Assembly (NCBI GenBank): GCA_911728435.2
Contig: OU452202.1
Span: 10,581,135 to 10,645,134, forward strand
DNA from: Apoderus coryli
Lineage: Eukaryota; Arthropoda; Insecta; Coleoptera; Attelabidae
Direction: 5' to 3'
Length of the DNA stretch: 64,000 nt
This document shows, in pieces, positions 43,717-53,999 of the stretch (position 1 is the first letter of the stretch; every line of letters starts with the position of its first letter). The translations under genes and the position numbers were made by a program. The notes below the pieces were generated by a model. It had not been told where the DNA came from. It worked only from the letters and a program-made list of their open reading frames with translations, and did no database searches.

Positions 43717-44395
43717 TTTAATTTGTAAATCAAAGGCGTCTGCTTCACAAAATATCTTTATATGGATGCTCAGATCAGCCACCATGTTTCGGAACTACAG
43801 TTCTACCTTCAGTGGCATTAATAAATCTTACATATAGAAGTCTTGTTACATTATCTATTCGGGCGTGTCTAGTGTTGGCAATAGGATATGACTTAAAGTC
43901 TTCTTACATTCTGCAACAAGCAATTCATTAAACTAATTTAATTGCTTATAGTGATGATTATGCTGTATCAACCGGAAAATTGTGTTAAATCACACAATTA
44001 CTTTAAAAAAAACTTTTTCGTGACGTTTATCTTACCAACAAGTTACAGTTTGATCCGTTCCTACCCACTCATGCTGTATAAAGTTAAGGTCGTAATTGTA
44101 AGTATGTAATGGGATCTTTTTTGACATGAAAAGCTAAAAGCTCTCGTCCTTTTAACATGTTTGTTCAACATATATGAGAGATAATTTTTTAGCTATACAC
44201 AATTGACAATACATGTAGAAGGATTCAGCTTTTAGAAGATTTTTTAATCACGTGTTAATGAAATGGCCATTGGAAGTTTCGTGACGAACATGCAACTTAT
44301 AGCTGACGTGTTTACTTCTCACCTAGTGTTTCCTGTGATATTTGTGCAGTATAGATATCGCCATTTTTATGGATAACGCCATTTTTGTGGATAAA
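43717..44395. other. unassigned stretch with a decayed hammerhead-like block
   Basis: On the minus strand 43816-43778 reads GCCA-CTGAAGG-TA-GAAC-TGTA-GTTC-CGAAACATGG-TGGC. Stems I and II are perfect 4-bp helices but the GUH triplet is missing. It is probably another foldback element arm. The rest is unassigned. Confidence 0.5.
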
Positions 44396-44728
44396 CATCT
44401 CTATCCGGGTAAGTTTTGTCTTTAAAATTAGGTTGAAAATTGACTTCAGAGGAGTAGCCAACACGGAAATGCAATCTTTAACAAAAAATTAAGGAATATT
44501 ATCCGAACCCAATGTAAATTTGTTCTTAAGGCGTTTGGATGCTGGGAATATGTCATATAAATCAATTTGACCAACGGGGAAAACATTGGTATTGACAAAA
44601 CCACTCGGTCGACAGTATTCAAATGAATCAAGAAAGACACTGTGAAAGAAAGAAGGGAATGAGTTAACGATAGCCTGAGGATCACATTCAGACTCACCGT
44701 CCCGCCAGATAGTGTTTGGGATACGGCA

Positions 44729-44731
<3 letters not shown>
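44396..44731 (-). pseudogene. non-LTR reverse transcriptase fragment (host of a nested insertion)
   Basis: The minus strand from 44722 reads RIPNTIWRDGESECDPQAIV, NSFPSFFHSVFLDSFEYC, FPASKRLKNKFTLGSDNIP-stop, then FFVKDCISVLATPLKSIFNL. This is the linker and RT N-terminal segment of a Jockey-like element. It is related to the next element (compare NKLTSGPDGIPSFLVRDC) but from a different copy or subfamily. It ends at 44396. At 44731 it meets the (ATT)n tail of the element at 44732-46290, which was therefore inserted into it. I could not find its continuation beyond 46290. Confidence 0.75.
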
Positions 44732-44777
<46 letters not shown>

Positions 44778-46290
44778 CTTTATTTGCCCAACAGTACAAA
44801 ACCCTTTACAGGACAAATAATTTAATAATTTTAAACCTAAATCATAATTCACCTAGAAGCTCATTACAATTATTAATATTTTTTATTTCAAGAAAAATTT
44901 TTAAGTCGTCAGCAAACATTAACTTGCCACAGGTCAGTCTTTCCTCCAAATCATTAACAAACAATAAAAACAATAAGGGCCCAAGGTTTGAACCTTGAGG
45001 AACTCCAGAAACTGCATGGAAGGGAACTGATCTGTAACCGTTATGTGACACAATCTGTTCCCTTTTTAACAGATAAGATTTCAAAAAGATTTGCAAGTCC
45101 TTAACAAAGCCGAACTTGTCCAATTTCATTAGCAATCTGCCATGATCCACCCTGTCAAACGCCTTCGCGAAGTCCGTGTAGATCACATCCATCCGACCAC
45201 CACTGTCAATCACCTCTGAGATACTTTGTGATATTAAAGTTAAATTACTTATTGTGGATTTCTTTGACATGAATCCGTGCTGAATTGGTGTGATCATGTT
45301 TCGGACAGAGGGATAGATGCGACCAAACAATACAGTTTCAAAGATCTTACAAAAATTTGACAGAATTGATATAGGCCTGTAGTTGCCAATATTTGATTTA
45401 TCCGCCGACTTGAACACTGGTACAATCCTCGACTTTTTCCACTCAGTTGGAAATACACCACTATTTATAGCCAAATTAAAAATAAAACACAAGGGGCCAA
45501 CTAAAACCGGAACACAATCCCTAACCAAAAACGATGGTATACCATCAGGTCCAGAAGTCAGTTTATTCTTGAGATTTTTACCCGCTATTAAAATTTCATT
45601 CTCAGTTATAGTTTCAATGCTGACTGGGTCCACACAAGATGAAAATCGCGGTTCATCCAGACTTTCTGACGAATGGATATACACATCTTCAAAAAACTTT
45701 GCGAAATTATCAACTATATCCTGAGGATTGTTGTATTCCATATCATTATACGTCATTACTCCTGGTACCCTCGACGAGTTACTTTTTGAATGAAAATATT
45801 TCCAGAATTCCCTTGGTTCATTTTTGATATTGTTTTGGATTCTTTCAATATAGTTTTTATAAGCAGTTCGAGTATCACTTTTGATTTGTGATCGAAGTCA
45901 TCTAAATTTTTCTAAATAATATTGATCAACTTTCTTTTTATATTTTTTAAAAAATTTTTCTTTTTGTTTAATATTTTTTATAATGGAAGATGTGTACCAT
46001 GATGGAAAATTACCAGAAAAATTTTTATATGGTGGGACATGTTGATCAATCACAGAATATAGGTTTGAGTAGAATTCATCGAGAGCCAAGTTGACATCAT
46101 CCATTCTATACAGTTTTGACCAGTCAGCATCAAGGACCGAGCTATACAATGACAGAAAATCTGCCCTCTTATAATTATAAGTCTTTAGTTCCTTGTTTGC
46201 TTTAAATTTACAGTTTTTTTGAAATAATTTAGAAAAACTAATATTAAGACTAGGGTGATGACTATCTTCTGGGACTAGAGGGCAATATTC
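44732..46290 (-). mobile_element. Jockey-like non-LTR retrotransposon, near-open frame, 3' deleted
   Basis: The minus-strand 3' end is GGGCAAATAAAGGTTATTATT, a (TTA)n tail spanning 44732-44776. Upstream is one long frame (44842-46290) with a single in-frame stop. The C-terminal third of RT and everything after it is missing: the frame stops directly after the FADD region and is followed by 3' UTR. The 5' part including most of the endonuclease is absent. Confidence 0.85.
44842..46290 (-). pseudogene. reverse transcriptase of Jockey-like element, one internal stop
   Basis: From about 46290 the minus strand reads YCPLVPEDSHHPSLNISFSK, then YKRADFLSLYSSVLDADWSK and VPPYKNFSGNFPSWYT. A single in-frame TGA (45898-45900) is followed by LRSQIKSDTRTAYKNYIERI. 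An ATG lies at 45756, and the 304-residue stretch from it carries SGPDGIPSFLVRD (69-80), NYRPISIL (125-132) and HGFMSKKST (160-168). It also has YTDFAKAFDRVDH (193-205, first catalytic Asp) and FADD (281-284, second and third). GVPQGS (251-256) precedes the FADD block. The protein ends abruptly at ELLGEL. All palm residues are present but thumb and C-terminal regions are deleted. One stop only suggests a fairly recent copy. Confidence 0.9.
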
Positions 46291-47544
46291 GATTATTTGT
46301 ATTTAGTATAGTATTGTGCTGTACTAAATTATAAAAGCTCTGGAAGTTCACCATCGTGTTCAAGTTCCAGACTTGTTACGAAATTATGACCAAAAACTTT
46401 AAGGATCGTTCCTCCTATTATTTACTTTAAAATAACAATTAAACATGTCAAAACAGTGATGTTCTTGTTTCTTACAATACGTAAAATACGATATTATTTA
46501 AAATTTCACTAAACATTTTTGAAGAGGCCAACTCACGGATTCCATAATAATTATTCTTAATAAATTGTATTGTATTATTTCTATTACCGATAGCTATATT
46601 CAATAATTAATATTTTCTGTTTCATATCTACCATTTCTGTAAACCCCTTATTATTAACACGATGTGAATTATTTGAAATATTGTTCGTTTCAGTTGTCTC
46701 CAACTACAATCCACCCACTCTCTGCACGTCCAAAATAAATATTTTAAGATTTATATCTGGCACGCACCATTCCTCCTGTTGGGATTTACAATGGCAATAA
46801 TATCTAGTGATATATACCCTTGTGCCATTAACGAAATATATATAATAGTTTTAGGGAAAACAAACCTGGATGCATACGATATTGAGGTCACGTACTCTAA
46901 CAAATGATTTATATAATTAAGGTGGTAGAATACAGAGGATTGAACATATAAAGAGATAGACCGAAGAAGCACCACACGAAACCCTAATCCAATTTGGCAA
47001 GATGCTAGAAGAAGTCGAAAATAATCTGTTGGTAATGATAAAGGAGCTGGTTTTTAGATGTCAGGTATCGAAATATCTTCTTTATAATTATTTATTCATA
47101 ATTCTGCAGTTAGATGTTTTTTTTTCCAGTCATGTCCAATTGTTATTCAAAAAGCTGTATATTTTAAAGATAAAGTTCTAGAAAAGCTCTCATCAAGATA
47201 TAGATAGAATTTGAAGGTTATATCCAGCAAATGCGGTCATCAGTATTTGACATCCCCAAATCCCATTATGTAAGCAATTGAATTCCATTTATTTTTCCTT
47301 ATCCTGCTTTGCTTTTAAATTATTGTGTATTACTGAATGCATCATTAAATTAAACTATATTAAAACAACACGCAATTAACTATACTTGATAACTAAACTT
47401 GCATCTCCCAGATAGTCAATTGCAAGTTTTTGAATAAATAATACGGTACAAGACGTACCTATATACGTTTCGTCGTCGTCCTTCTATTATTATCGGGACA
47501 AGTCCTTTCACCTAAAAGATGCTTTTGAGCTTTCGAAATTTTGT
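46291..47544. other. unassigned AT-rich stretch
   Basis: I see nothing recognisable. Confidence 0.4.
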
Positions 47545-47844
47545 TCATTGCCAGCAAGTGTGGGTTTCTGTCATAACATGTACATTTTCTTCATCATTTG
47601 GTACGTTTCTAACGGTTCTATTTCCTCCCCTATCAGATTTCTTAAATTGTAGCGTTCCAGTTTCTTGTAAACGCCGTTCAGTTGAACGAAACGTTTTGTA
47701 ATTGGGGAAATGTCTTGTCGGAAACTTCTCTCCGTACCTTATAGCTGCCGCACGAGCACTACCGTTGCATTCACCGAGGAGTGTTAACATAATGTCAACA
47801 TATTCGGAATTAGTATACTGCATTTTAAATAGGTGACGCCGCAT
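47545..47844 (-). pseudogene. mariner transposase N-terminal DUF4817-type domain
   Basis: The 99-codon frame with ATG at 47844 reads QYTNSEYVDIMLTLLGECNG, then SARAAAIRYGEKFPTRHFPN and YKTFRSTERRLQETGTL. This is the helix-turn-helix DUF4817-type start found on insect mariner-like transposases (EY.D...GE..GNA..A.R.Y.E.FP.R..P....F...ERRLRETG). It is expected to bind TIRs. The catalytic domain does not follow. The frame ends at HTCWQ and only A/T-rich sequence continues. It is another subfamily than the mariner at 33107. TIRs could not be placed. Confidence 0.8.
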
Positions 47845-49075
47845 TAGGTAAAAATAAAAAACTTAAATATAAAAAATATCAAAAACAATTTAAAAGGATA
47901 ACGACGAATTACATACGAAAAAACACTGATTTTAACAAATAAATACTGGAAAAGGGGTAAGGTAAAAGATTTAGACGAAATGAAGTCGAAACATACAGAA
48001 AATAGCAGATCTTTCCCAGGGAATGAGGGTATTATTATAAATTATTTTAGGAAAACACATTGGAGTCGATTTCCATTTACCTTAGTTTCTATAAACTATG
48101 CCTATAGCAAGTTTTAAATTATCAACAATAAATTGTGCAAATATAGAGCGGGCTAGTATCTTGAATGTAAATTTAGAAAATTTTTTGAATTTTATTATTT
48201 TAAATTATTCTCAACCTCCAGAATTTTAAAACTTGATATTATGATATAATTATCAAGACTGATAAAAAGATAAAAATTAAATTCATTGTCATTCTGTTTC
48301 AGACGCCTTGAGAGAGTAATTAAAAATTTGCGAAACGTTAATAATTTAAGCAAAAGTGGTTTCATTTCTGTAAGATCCCAAACACATCAAAAGGATTCTA
48401 AAATTTAAAACAACGGGATCGACATGCATAATAGATTAAAGATTATATAATTAACAACAGTGAGTATCCAACACAATGAAATGCCCAGTGCTAATTCATA
48501 AAAAAGAGACGTTGAAATTGAAAACAACAGAATAACAATCATTGAATATAACTTTTCAACAAATGACCCTTAACTGATTTACTTACCCCGACAACATAAA
48601 CACATAAAGCTATATATTGCCCTTAATATTATTATATTGCTTACCGATACCGTGTATACTTAGTGTTAAGAAGTTATATTTCCCCCTAGTACATGACAAG
48701 TCCATTATGGAGGGACCTTGTGAACCGAGGTTATCGACTGGAAACCACTTATTCTGTAGTAGATAGATTGAGTTATAAGGAGGTGCCGACGGAATGGAAT
48801 ATTATTGTTATATTTTGTAAGAGGACAAAATGATGTGTCAAATAACTTGATATATAATGAAGTTTTGCATGTAATCCGGTAAGTAAAGCCAAAAAGGTAG
48901 TCCAATTTGATTTTTTTTATTTATAAAAAAGATTTTAAGGATTGATAAGAGTTTTAACATTTTACTTTATTTACTTTCGATTGGTATTTATGAAAACCGT
49001 TCAACCTATATAACATTTTGTTAAATTTCTCAAGTTCAACAAATAAATCTGTAAATTGCTATAAGAACTATTATA
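47845..49075. other. unassigned AT-rich stretch
   Basis: I see nothing recognisable; the 66-codon minus-strand frame at 48705-48905 has no domain. Confidence 0.4.
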
Positions 49076-49830
49076 CAGGGTGTTTCAACAAGAGGTATGC
49101 ATGCAGCTTTTCTTTTTTCTTGAAATTTAAGGCAGAAATGACCCGAAACGTCTATATTGATTCGGAAGGGGACACTTAAGCATTTTTCTATCCTGCCTGT
49201 TTAATTTTTAAAAAAATTGTAATAAAATATGCCAGTGCAACATCAGGACACTCAATTATCTTTTTAATGATACCCCGTTTGTTGGATTGTAATTGAAGAC
49301 TCAATGCCAAAACGACTTTATTAGTATTAATGACACATGCGCGTAAATTTTAAGAGTGAAAGCAACAAACTACAAATTTTAGTTTTTTAATAAGAACTTG
49401 TGATGTCAAGCGCTGCCGCTAAATCCGAGATCTTTATCAGACCTAAAAAAGCAGTTTTTATCCTTAGAGTTTTTTGTTAAATTAAATAAATCTACAGATG
49501 CACTGCAACCTCTGAAGGATCTATTGTGTTCCAATCGTTACCCAGCAGCTCAATCTTCTTAATGAAGTCGATCATTTTGCATGGTGGACCTTTCTTTTCG
49601 GATTTGAAATTATTAAACTTTATTTTCAAAATAATAACTACTTTCCATTAAAAATGCCCAGGGTGTGATTGTCCCCGCTAGGGTATTGAAGATGCGGGTT
49701 GATAAATATACTTAAAATGTGTCTCCCTCCTAAGGAAAAACGGTGTGTCTGAATATTTTCTGCTTTAAATTTCAAGAAAAGAGGAAATGCCAGGTGCAAA
49801 CTGTTCACTGGCCACATGCATAGCAAGATT
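49076..49830. repeat. inverted-repeat element with ACAGGGTGTTTCA end
   Basis: The left end is ATACAGGGTGTTTCAACAAG. 49110-49185 (CTTTTTTCTTGAAATTTAAGG, CAGAAA, GGAAGGGGACAC) recurs inverted at about 49715-49800 (CTTAAATTTCAAGAAAAGAGG-like, TCTGCTTTAAATT, GTGTCTCCCTCC). No right-hand CACCCTGTA is visible, so the right end is lost. Confidence 0.55.
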
Positions 49831-50057
49831 TTGTTCAAAATAAGGTAGTGGTCGATATGTAGGTACAAATTTATTCTAATATTATTGTAGGTCAACTGTG
49901 GATGCTAGGTATTTAGAGCTGTTTTTGAGGGCCTGTAGTACTCTTACAATCACAATTGTTATAACTATCATTAATGTATATTTGGTTCCACAATAATTTA
50001 AACTAATCCTTTTATTTTTTAAAGCTACTTTTATTATAAACAATATTCGTATATCCT

Positions 50058-50309
50058 TTTACTTTCCCGTGCAGGGAAAGCATTGAGAACGCGCTAAAAA
50101 ATTTTTGAGATAAAGACGGATATAACCATTTTGAAGTTCCCTGAGATGATTAAGACCATTTCCAGATGGAAGTCTGTCTACAATATTTCGAAAGATGGAT
50201 GGTACTGTGGCGTCATTGATAGAGCCTTCGTTTCGTATGTGGAAGGTTATGGGTTCTAATCCCAGTTCTGGGAATACTTTTTTTTCTAATTTTTGAATAA
50301 AGTAGTTAG
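50058..50309 (+). repeat. tRNA-like repeat T1, copy 1, left part
   Basis: It starts CTTTCCCGTGCAGGG and continues AACGCGCTAAAAAA, GATATAACCATTTT-like and CCATTTCCAGATGGAAGTCTG, matching 60438-60560. A tRNA-like segment follows at 50203-50270 with an A-box-like TGGCGTCATTGATAG and a B-box-like GGGTTCTAATCCC. The copy is interrupted at 50309 by the reverse-transcriptase element and resumes at about 52203 with TTGTTGGGAAAGTTTTGGGGC. Confidence 0.7.
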
Positions 50310-50327
50310 TTTGTTACGTTATTTATT

Positions 50328-52171
50328 GGTAATAATGAAAATAATACAATAATAACAATTATTATAATTAAATTATTATAATTAAAAAGCTTGATAAGCC
50401 TGCGTTTTCCTTCTTTATGACACCGGTCATAGAATCTGATGTTCGTGAGGCGGTTTTATCTCTTAAAAATAAACCGTCCTTGATTATTACGATCTAAATG
50501 CGCCGATGATGAAGGCTGCCCTTGATTCGCTAGAGATACCCCTTACCGTACTCTTCAATAAGTGCATAAACGAAGGTAATTGGCCAAATCTACTGAAGAT
50601 TCCCAGAATTACACCTATTCACAAAAAAAGGGACATCGATGATATGGACAACTATAGACCTATCGCTATGGTTCCTGTGATTTCCAAAATATTTGAAATA
50701 TTACTGAAGCAGAAGTTACTATCATACTTGACGAGTAAGTCAATAATTCGTCCTCACCAATTCGGCTTTCAAAAACAAAGATCGACAACATCGGCAATTT
50801 TAAAATTTGTCGAGTTTGTTGTCGAGGGTTTTGATAAGCGTAAGATAACTCATGCTACATTGTGTGATCTTACCAAAGCATTTGACTGCGTTGATAATAA
50901 TATTTTGATCAGTAAAATGGAATTCTATGGCATTAGAGGTACGCCGCTAAAACTGTTTGCATCATACTTGCTTAATAGAAGGCAGTTAGTTTCTGTAAAT
51001 AATGTAAATTCAAGTATAGTTTGTGTTAAGAATGGTGTGCCGCAGGGATCGGTATTAGGACCTATCCTTTTTTTGCTGTACATAAATGATTTAGTTCTTA
51101 ATATAGATATATTAGGTAACGGGACCAGTGTTTTGTTTGCCGATGACACGTCATTGTTAACGCGTAGTGCGCGAGATAGAGATGAGTGTTTTAATGCGGC
51201 GAAAACTTGGTTCAGTGCTAATAAGTTGTGTTTAAATGAGGCCAAAACACAACAAATAGTGTTCGATTCTGATAAATTTGCAATTAGATCAAATCCGGTT
51301 AAGCTGCTTGGGTTGACGCTGGACTCCACACTGAACTGGTCTAATCATGTGTCGGCACTTTGTGCGCGTCTGTCAAGTCAACTTATTGTCATGAGGCAGA
51401 TGCGTTCATTCGTATGCTCTAATGACATCATGAAAACGATTTACTTTGCTCTGATACACAGTCACCTAAATTATGGCGTGGTTTTGTGGGGAAATTCGGT
51501 GTCATCCCACAGAGCATTTGTATTGCAAAAGGCTGCAGTGAGGATTATTGATGGCGCGGGTCACCGAGATCACTGTAGAGCCTTGTTTCTTAAATACAGA
51601 ATTTTGCCTCTACGTTGCGTGTACATACTCGAGAACCTTCTTAATGTACATAAAAAAAGGCATGATATTCAAGCTCACTCCGCGTTTCATGCATATGGAA
51701 CTAGACATGCGAGTGAGTTGGTTGCTCCGTTCTCGAGGATTCGTATAACGCAGGACAATAAATTAGATGTAAACTTATACAATAGGATTAAGCAATTGTA
51801 TCCATTTGTAAATATAGAAGATATGACACTAAAAAAATTTTGTAAATTTTCCAAAGAATTTCTCATAAGTCAGTGTTTCTATAATATTAATGAATTTACA
51901 TATCTAATTACGATTAGGTGGGAAAAATTGTTATTTTTAGTTTGAATATTGTTATTTTTTGTGTAATTATTGTTATTTTTAGTTGAATTATTGTTGTTTC
52001 AGTTGACGTATTTATATAGGTCAGCCATTATGATGCTGAATTTATTATTATGTTAGATAATTAATTATTAGTTTGTAACACATTTCAGTTAATTTATATA
52101 ATTTAGTTGCTATGCGAACCATAAATGTACAAAGTATGTAAGAATGGTGAATAAAGTCTAGTCTAGTCTAA
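50328..52171 (+). mobile_element. CR1/Jockey-like non-LTR retrotransposon, 5' truncated
   Basis: The element ends in GAATAAAGTCTAGTCTAGTC, a short tandem tail, instead of poly(A). An imperfect target duplication (TTGTTACGTTATTTATT at 50311-50327 and TTCGTTACGCAGGTTATTTA near 52181-52200) brackets it. It lies inside repeat T1, because the T1 copy at 60438-61014 is uninterrupted at the same place. The 5' half (ORF1, endonuclease) is missing. Confidence 0.85.
50506..51945 (+). CDS. reverse transcriptase of non-LTR retrotransposon
   Basis: This 479-residue open frame is the best preserved coding sequence in the window. RT motifs in order: ITPIHKK (35-41), NYRPIAMVP (49-57), HQFGFQKQRSTTSAI (84-98), LCDLTKAFDCVD (119-130, first catalytic Asp at 121), NGVPQGSVLGPILFLLYIND (176-195), and FADDTSLL (211-218, catalytic Asp pair). 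The thumb LLGLTLDSTLNWSNHVSALC and the C-terminal MKTIYFALIHSHLNYGVVLW, RHDIQAHSAF and YNRIKQLYP regions follow. The enzyme copies element RNA at the nicked target site. The frame can be extended upstream to about 50395 (TPVIESDVREAVLSLKNK) across one frameshift near 50475. The ATG is therefore not the true start, and the endonuclease is absent. It is not functional on its own, but it shows no stop across RT. Confidence 0.9.
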   Translation: MMKAALDSLEIPLTVLFNKCINEGNWPNLLKIPRITPIHKKRDIDDMDNYRPIAMVPVISKIFEILLKQKLLSYLTSKSIIRPHQFGFQKQRSTTSAILKFVEFVVEGFDKRKITHATLCDLTKAFDCVDNNILISKMEFYGIRGTPLKLFASYLLNRRQLVSVNNVNSSIVCVKNGVPQGSVLGPILFLLYINDLVLNIDILGNGTSVLFADDTSLLTRSARDRDECFNAAKTWFSANKLCLNEAKTQQIVFDSDKFAIRSNPVKLLGLTLDSTLNWSNHVSALCARLSSQLIVMRQMRSFVCSNDIMKTIYFALIHSHLNYGVVLWGNSVSSHRAFVLQKAAVRIIDGAGHRDHCRALFLKYRILPLRCVYILENLLNVHKKRHDIQAHSAFHAYGTRHASELVAPFSRIRITQDNKLDVNLYNRIKQLYPFVNIEDMTLKKFCKFSKEFLISQCFYNINEFTYLITIRWEKLLFLV

Positions 52172-52202
52172 AAATTCTGTTTCGTTACGCAGGTTATTTA
52201 TT

Positions 52203-52290
52203 TTTGATTATATTATATCTTGTTGGGAAAGTTTTGGGGCACTACACTACCGATTTTTTTTAATTAACTCGGATCCATTACACCGCTATA
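52203..52290 (+). repeat. tRNA-like repeat T1, copy 1, right part
   Basis: GTTGGGAAAGTTTTGGGGC followed by ACCGATTTTTTTTAAT matches 61000-61055, the segment directly downstream of the point where this copy is interrupted. Confidence 0.7.
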
Positions 52291-53999
52291 GTGACGTCAC
52301 GCACTTTTGGCAAAACAATCAGTAACATTCAGTGTAACTTCACATTCACAAGTTGATTTTGTTTTGTAAAACTTTTAAATTTTCTATATCCCTTTGATTT
52401 CGATTAAAAATTTGTATATGGAATTATCTTCCCAAAACACTGGACCTAAAATAAAAACTCTTTGTATATGAAAAACCAACTACGAAAAACAACATTCTGA
52501 ACATAAATACCTATAATTCGGAAATAATGTAATTCCACAAATTGACCAACATTCCTACCAATGTTATTGAATTTAACTGAGAGTTTCATATTACTAACTA
52601 GATTGGTAAAACCAATGGGTCTCCAATTAACACGGTATATTATATACAGGGTTAACACAGTAATTTTTATAAAGTGCAACTGCATCCTTAAAAAAAATTC
52701 TTTCCTGTACAAAAATTTCCTGCGGGCGTTCGTTTTGGATATACAAGGAATCAAAGTTTTGATTTTAATAACTAAACGCATTAGGTAGTATTATTTTATA
52801 GAAAAAAATAAACAAAAAAATTACCAATTTTGAAATTGTTACCTTACTTGCTATGATCTACACGTTGTTTTTAAACCAATCTGACGAGAAACCTCAATTT
52901 TCCCTTTCAGTTGAGTTTCTTGAGATCGAGACAATTACCTTAATAGGAATTATGGACGGACGAAAATTCTAATGCTGCCTATATCGAAGTTAACATCAGC
53001 ATTATTCTAATTGTCAATATTTTACAATATCATCATTAACTAGCAAAATATCATTTTACAATCAAATTGAGTACATCTCATTGGGTCGCATCATATTAAG
53101 GAGGAACTAGATATGGCAAAAGTTAATACTTGCCAAATTAGTTAAAATACTAGCCGCATATTACGCAAAATCTACAGTTTTTATAGGAACGTTTAGAGAA
53201 CATCTCAACGAAATAATTTGAGTGTACTACAAAATACTAAGCAGGTGGCAGATACCAGATAAAGTGACGGGTGTTTCTGCGAAGTCTCATTTAGTTCCAT
53301 TATTTAGATACCTACAGCACGAGCCGCCACTGACACACTGACATTAATACCTGTACATCAATCAGACTTATACTGAAATACTGTGATGATATTTTCAATT
53401 TCTAAAAAAAATAATAAATATTTTTTATATTCCTAGTTGATCCTTCTGTTTAATGTTTTCCCATATTTTTATTTCGTTGAAAAACCACAAATTTAACGAG
53501 AACAGGAATGCAAAATGGCGTAACTGTGGTGTCTCGAATGCAAATTGTTTATGTGACGGACGATCTCGGAATAAATGAGCCAGTACTATAACAAAGTGAC
53601 TTTTGACCGGACATGTATGTAACGCAAGCTTTAATAAATCACTGTTATTTCCGGTGCGCTAGCTGTACAATTTATGAAGAGACGTTTGTCAAATTACTTT
53701 CTCAAAATGGAATTTCATCGCTTTCGGACACGTATTTGTAAAATGTAGAAGCATTTTAGTAAAAATATAATATAAAGCTCATGAGCAATATGGAAAAATG
53801 TTTGGAATTACCTTTATAGATTATAGTGTCTGTTTGAGCGTTTATATAATGTTTTTGTAGGTTTTTAGCTACATATGGAGTTGATAAATTTTTTTTTTTG
53901 TGATATAATAATAATTCTTAAAAATAAAATAAATGACACCAACCGGGGTTAACTTCATTGATGTCATGCTATATTTTGACGTTTTTGTTTGTACATATA
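52291..53999. other. unassigned stretch
   Basis: TATACAGGGTTAACAC at 52641 is a possible MITE end. GCCGCCACTG at 53323-53332 equals the terminus of the hAT element at 15447, as a solo end. Overlapping open frames at 52446-52788 have no known domain. Confidence 0.4.

Noticed and set aside
45383..45827. Plus-strand ORFs of 113 and 62 codons
   Set aside because: They are antisense to the well-supported reverse transcriptase.
50925..51748. ORFs of 134 and 66 codons within the RT region
   Set aside because: They lie antisense to, or in another frame of, the 479-codon reverse transcriptase.
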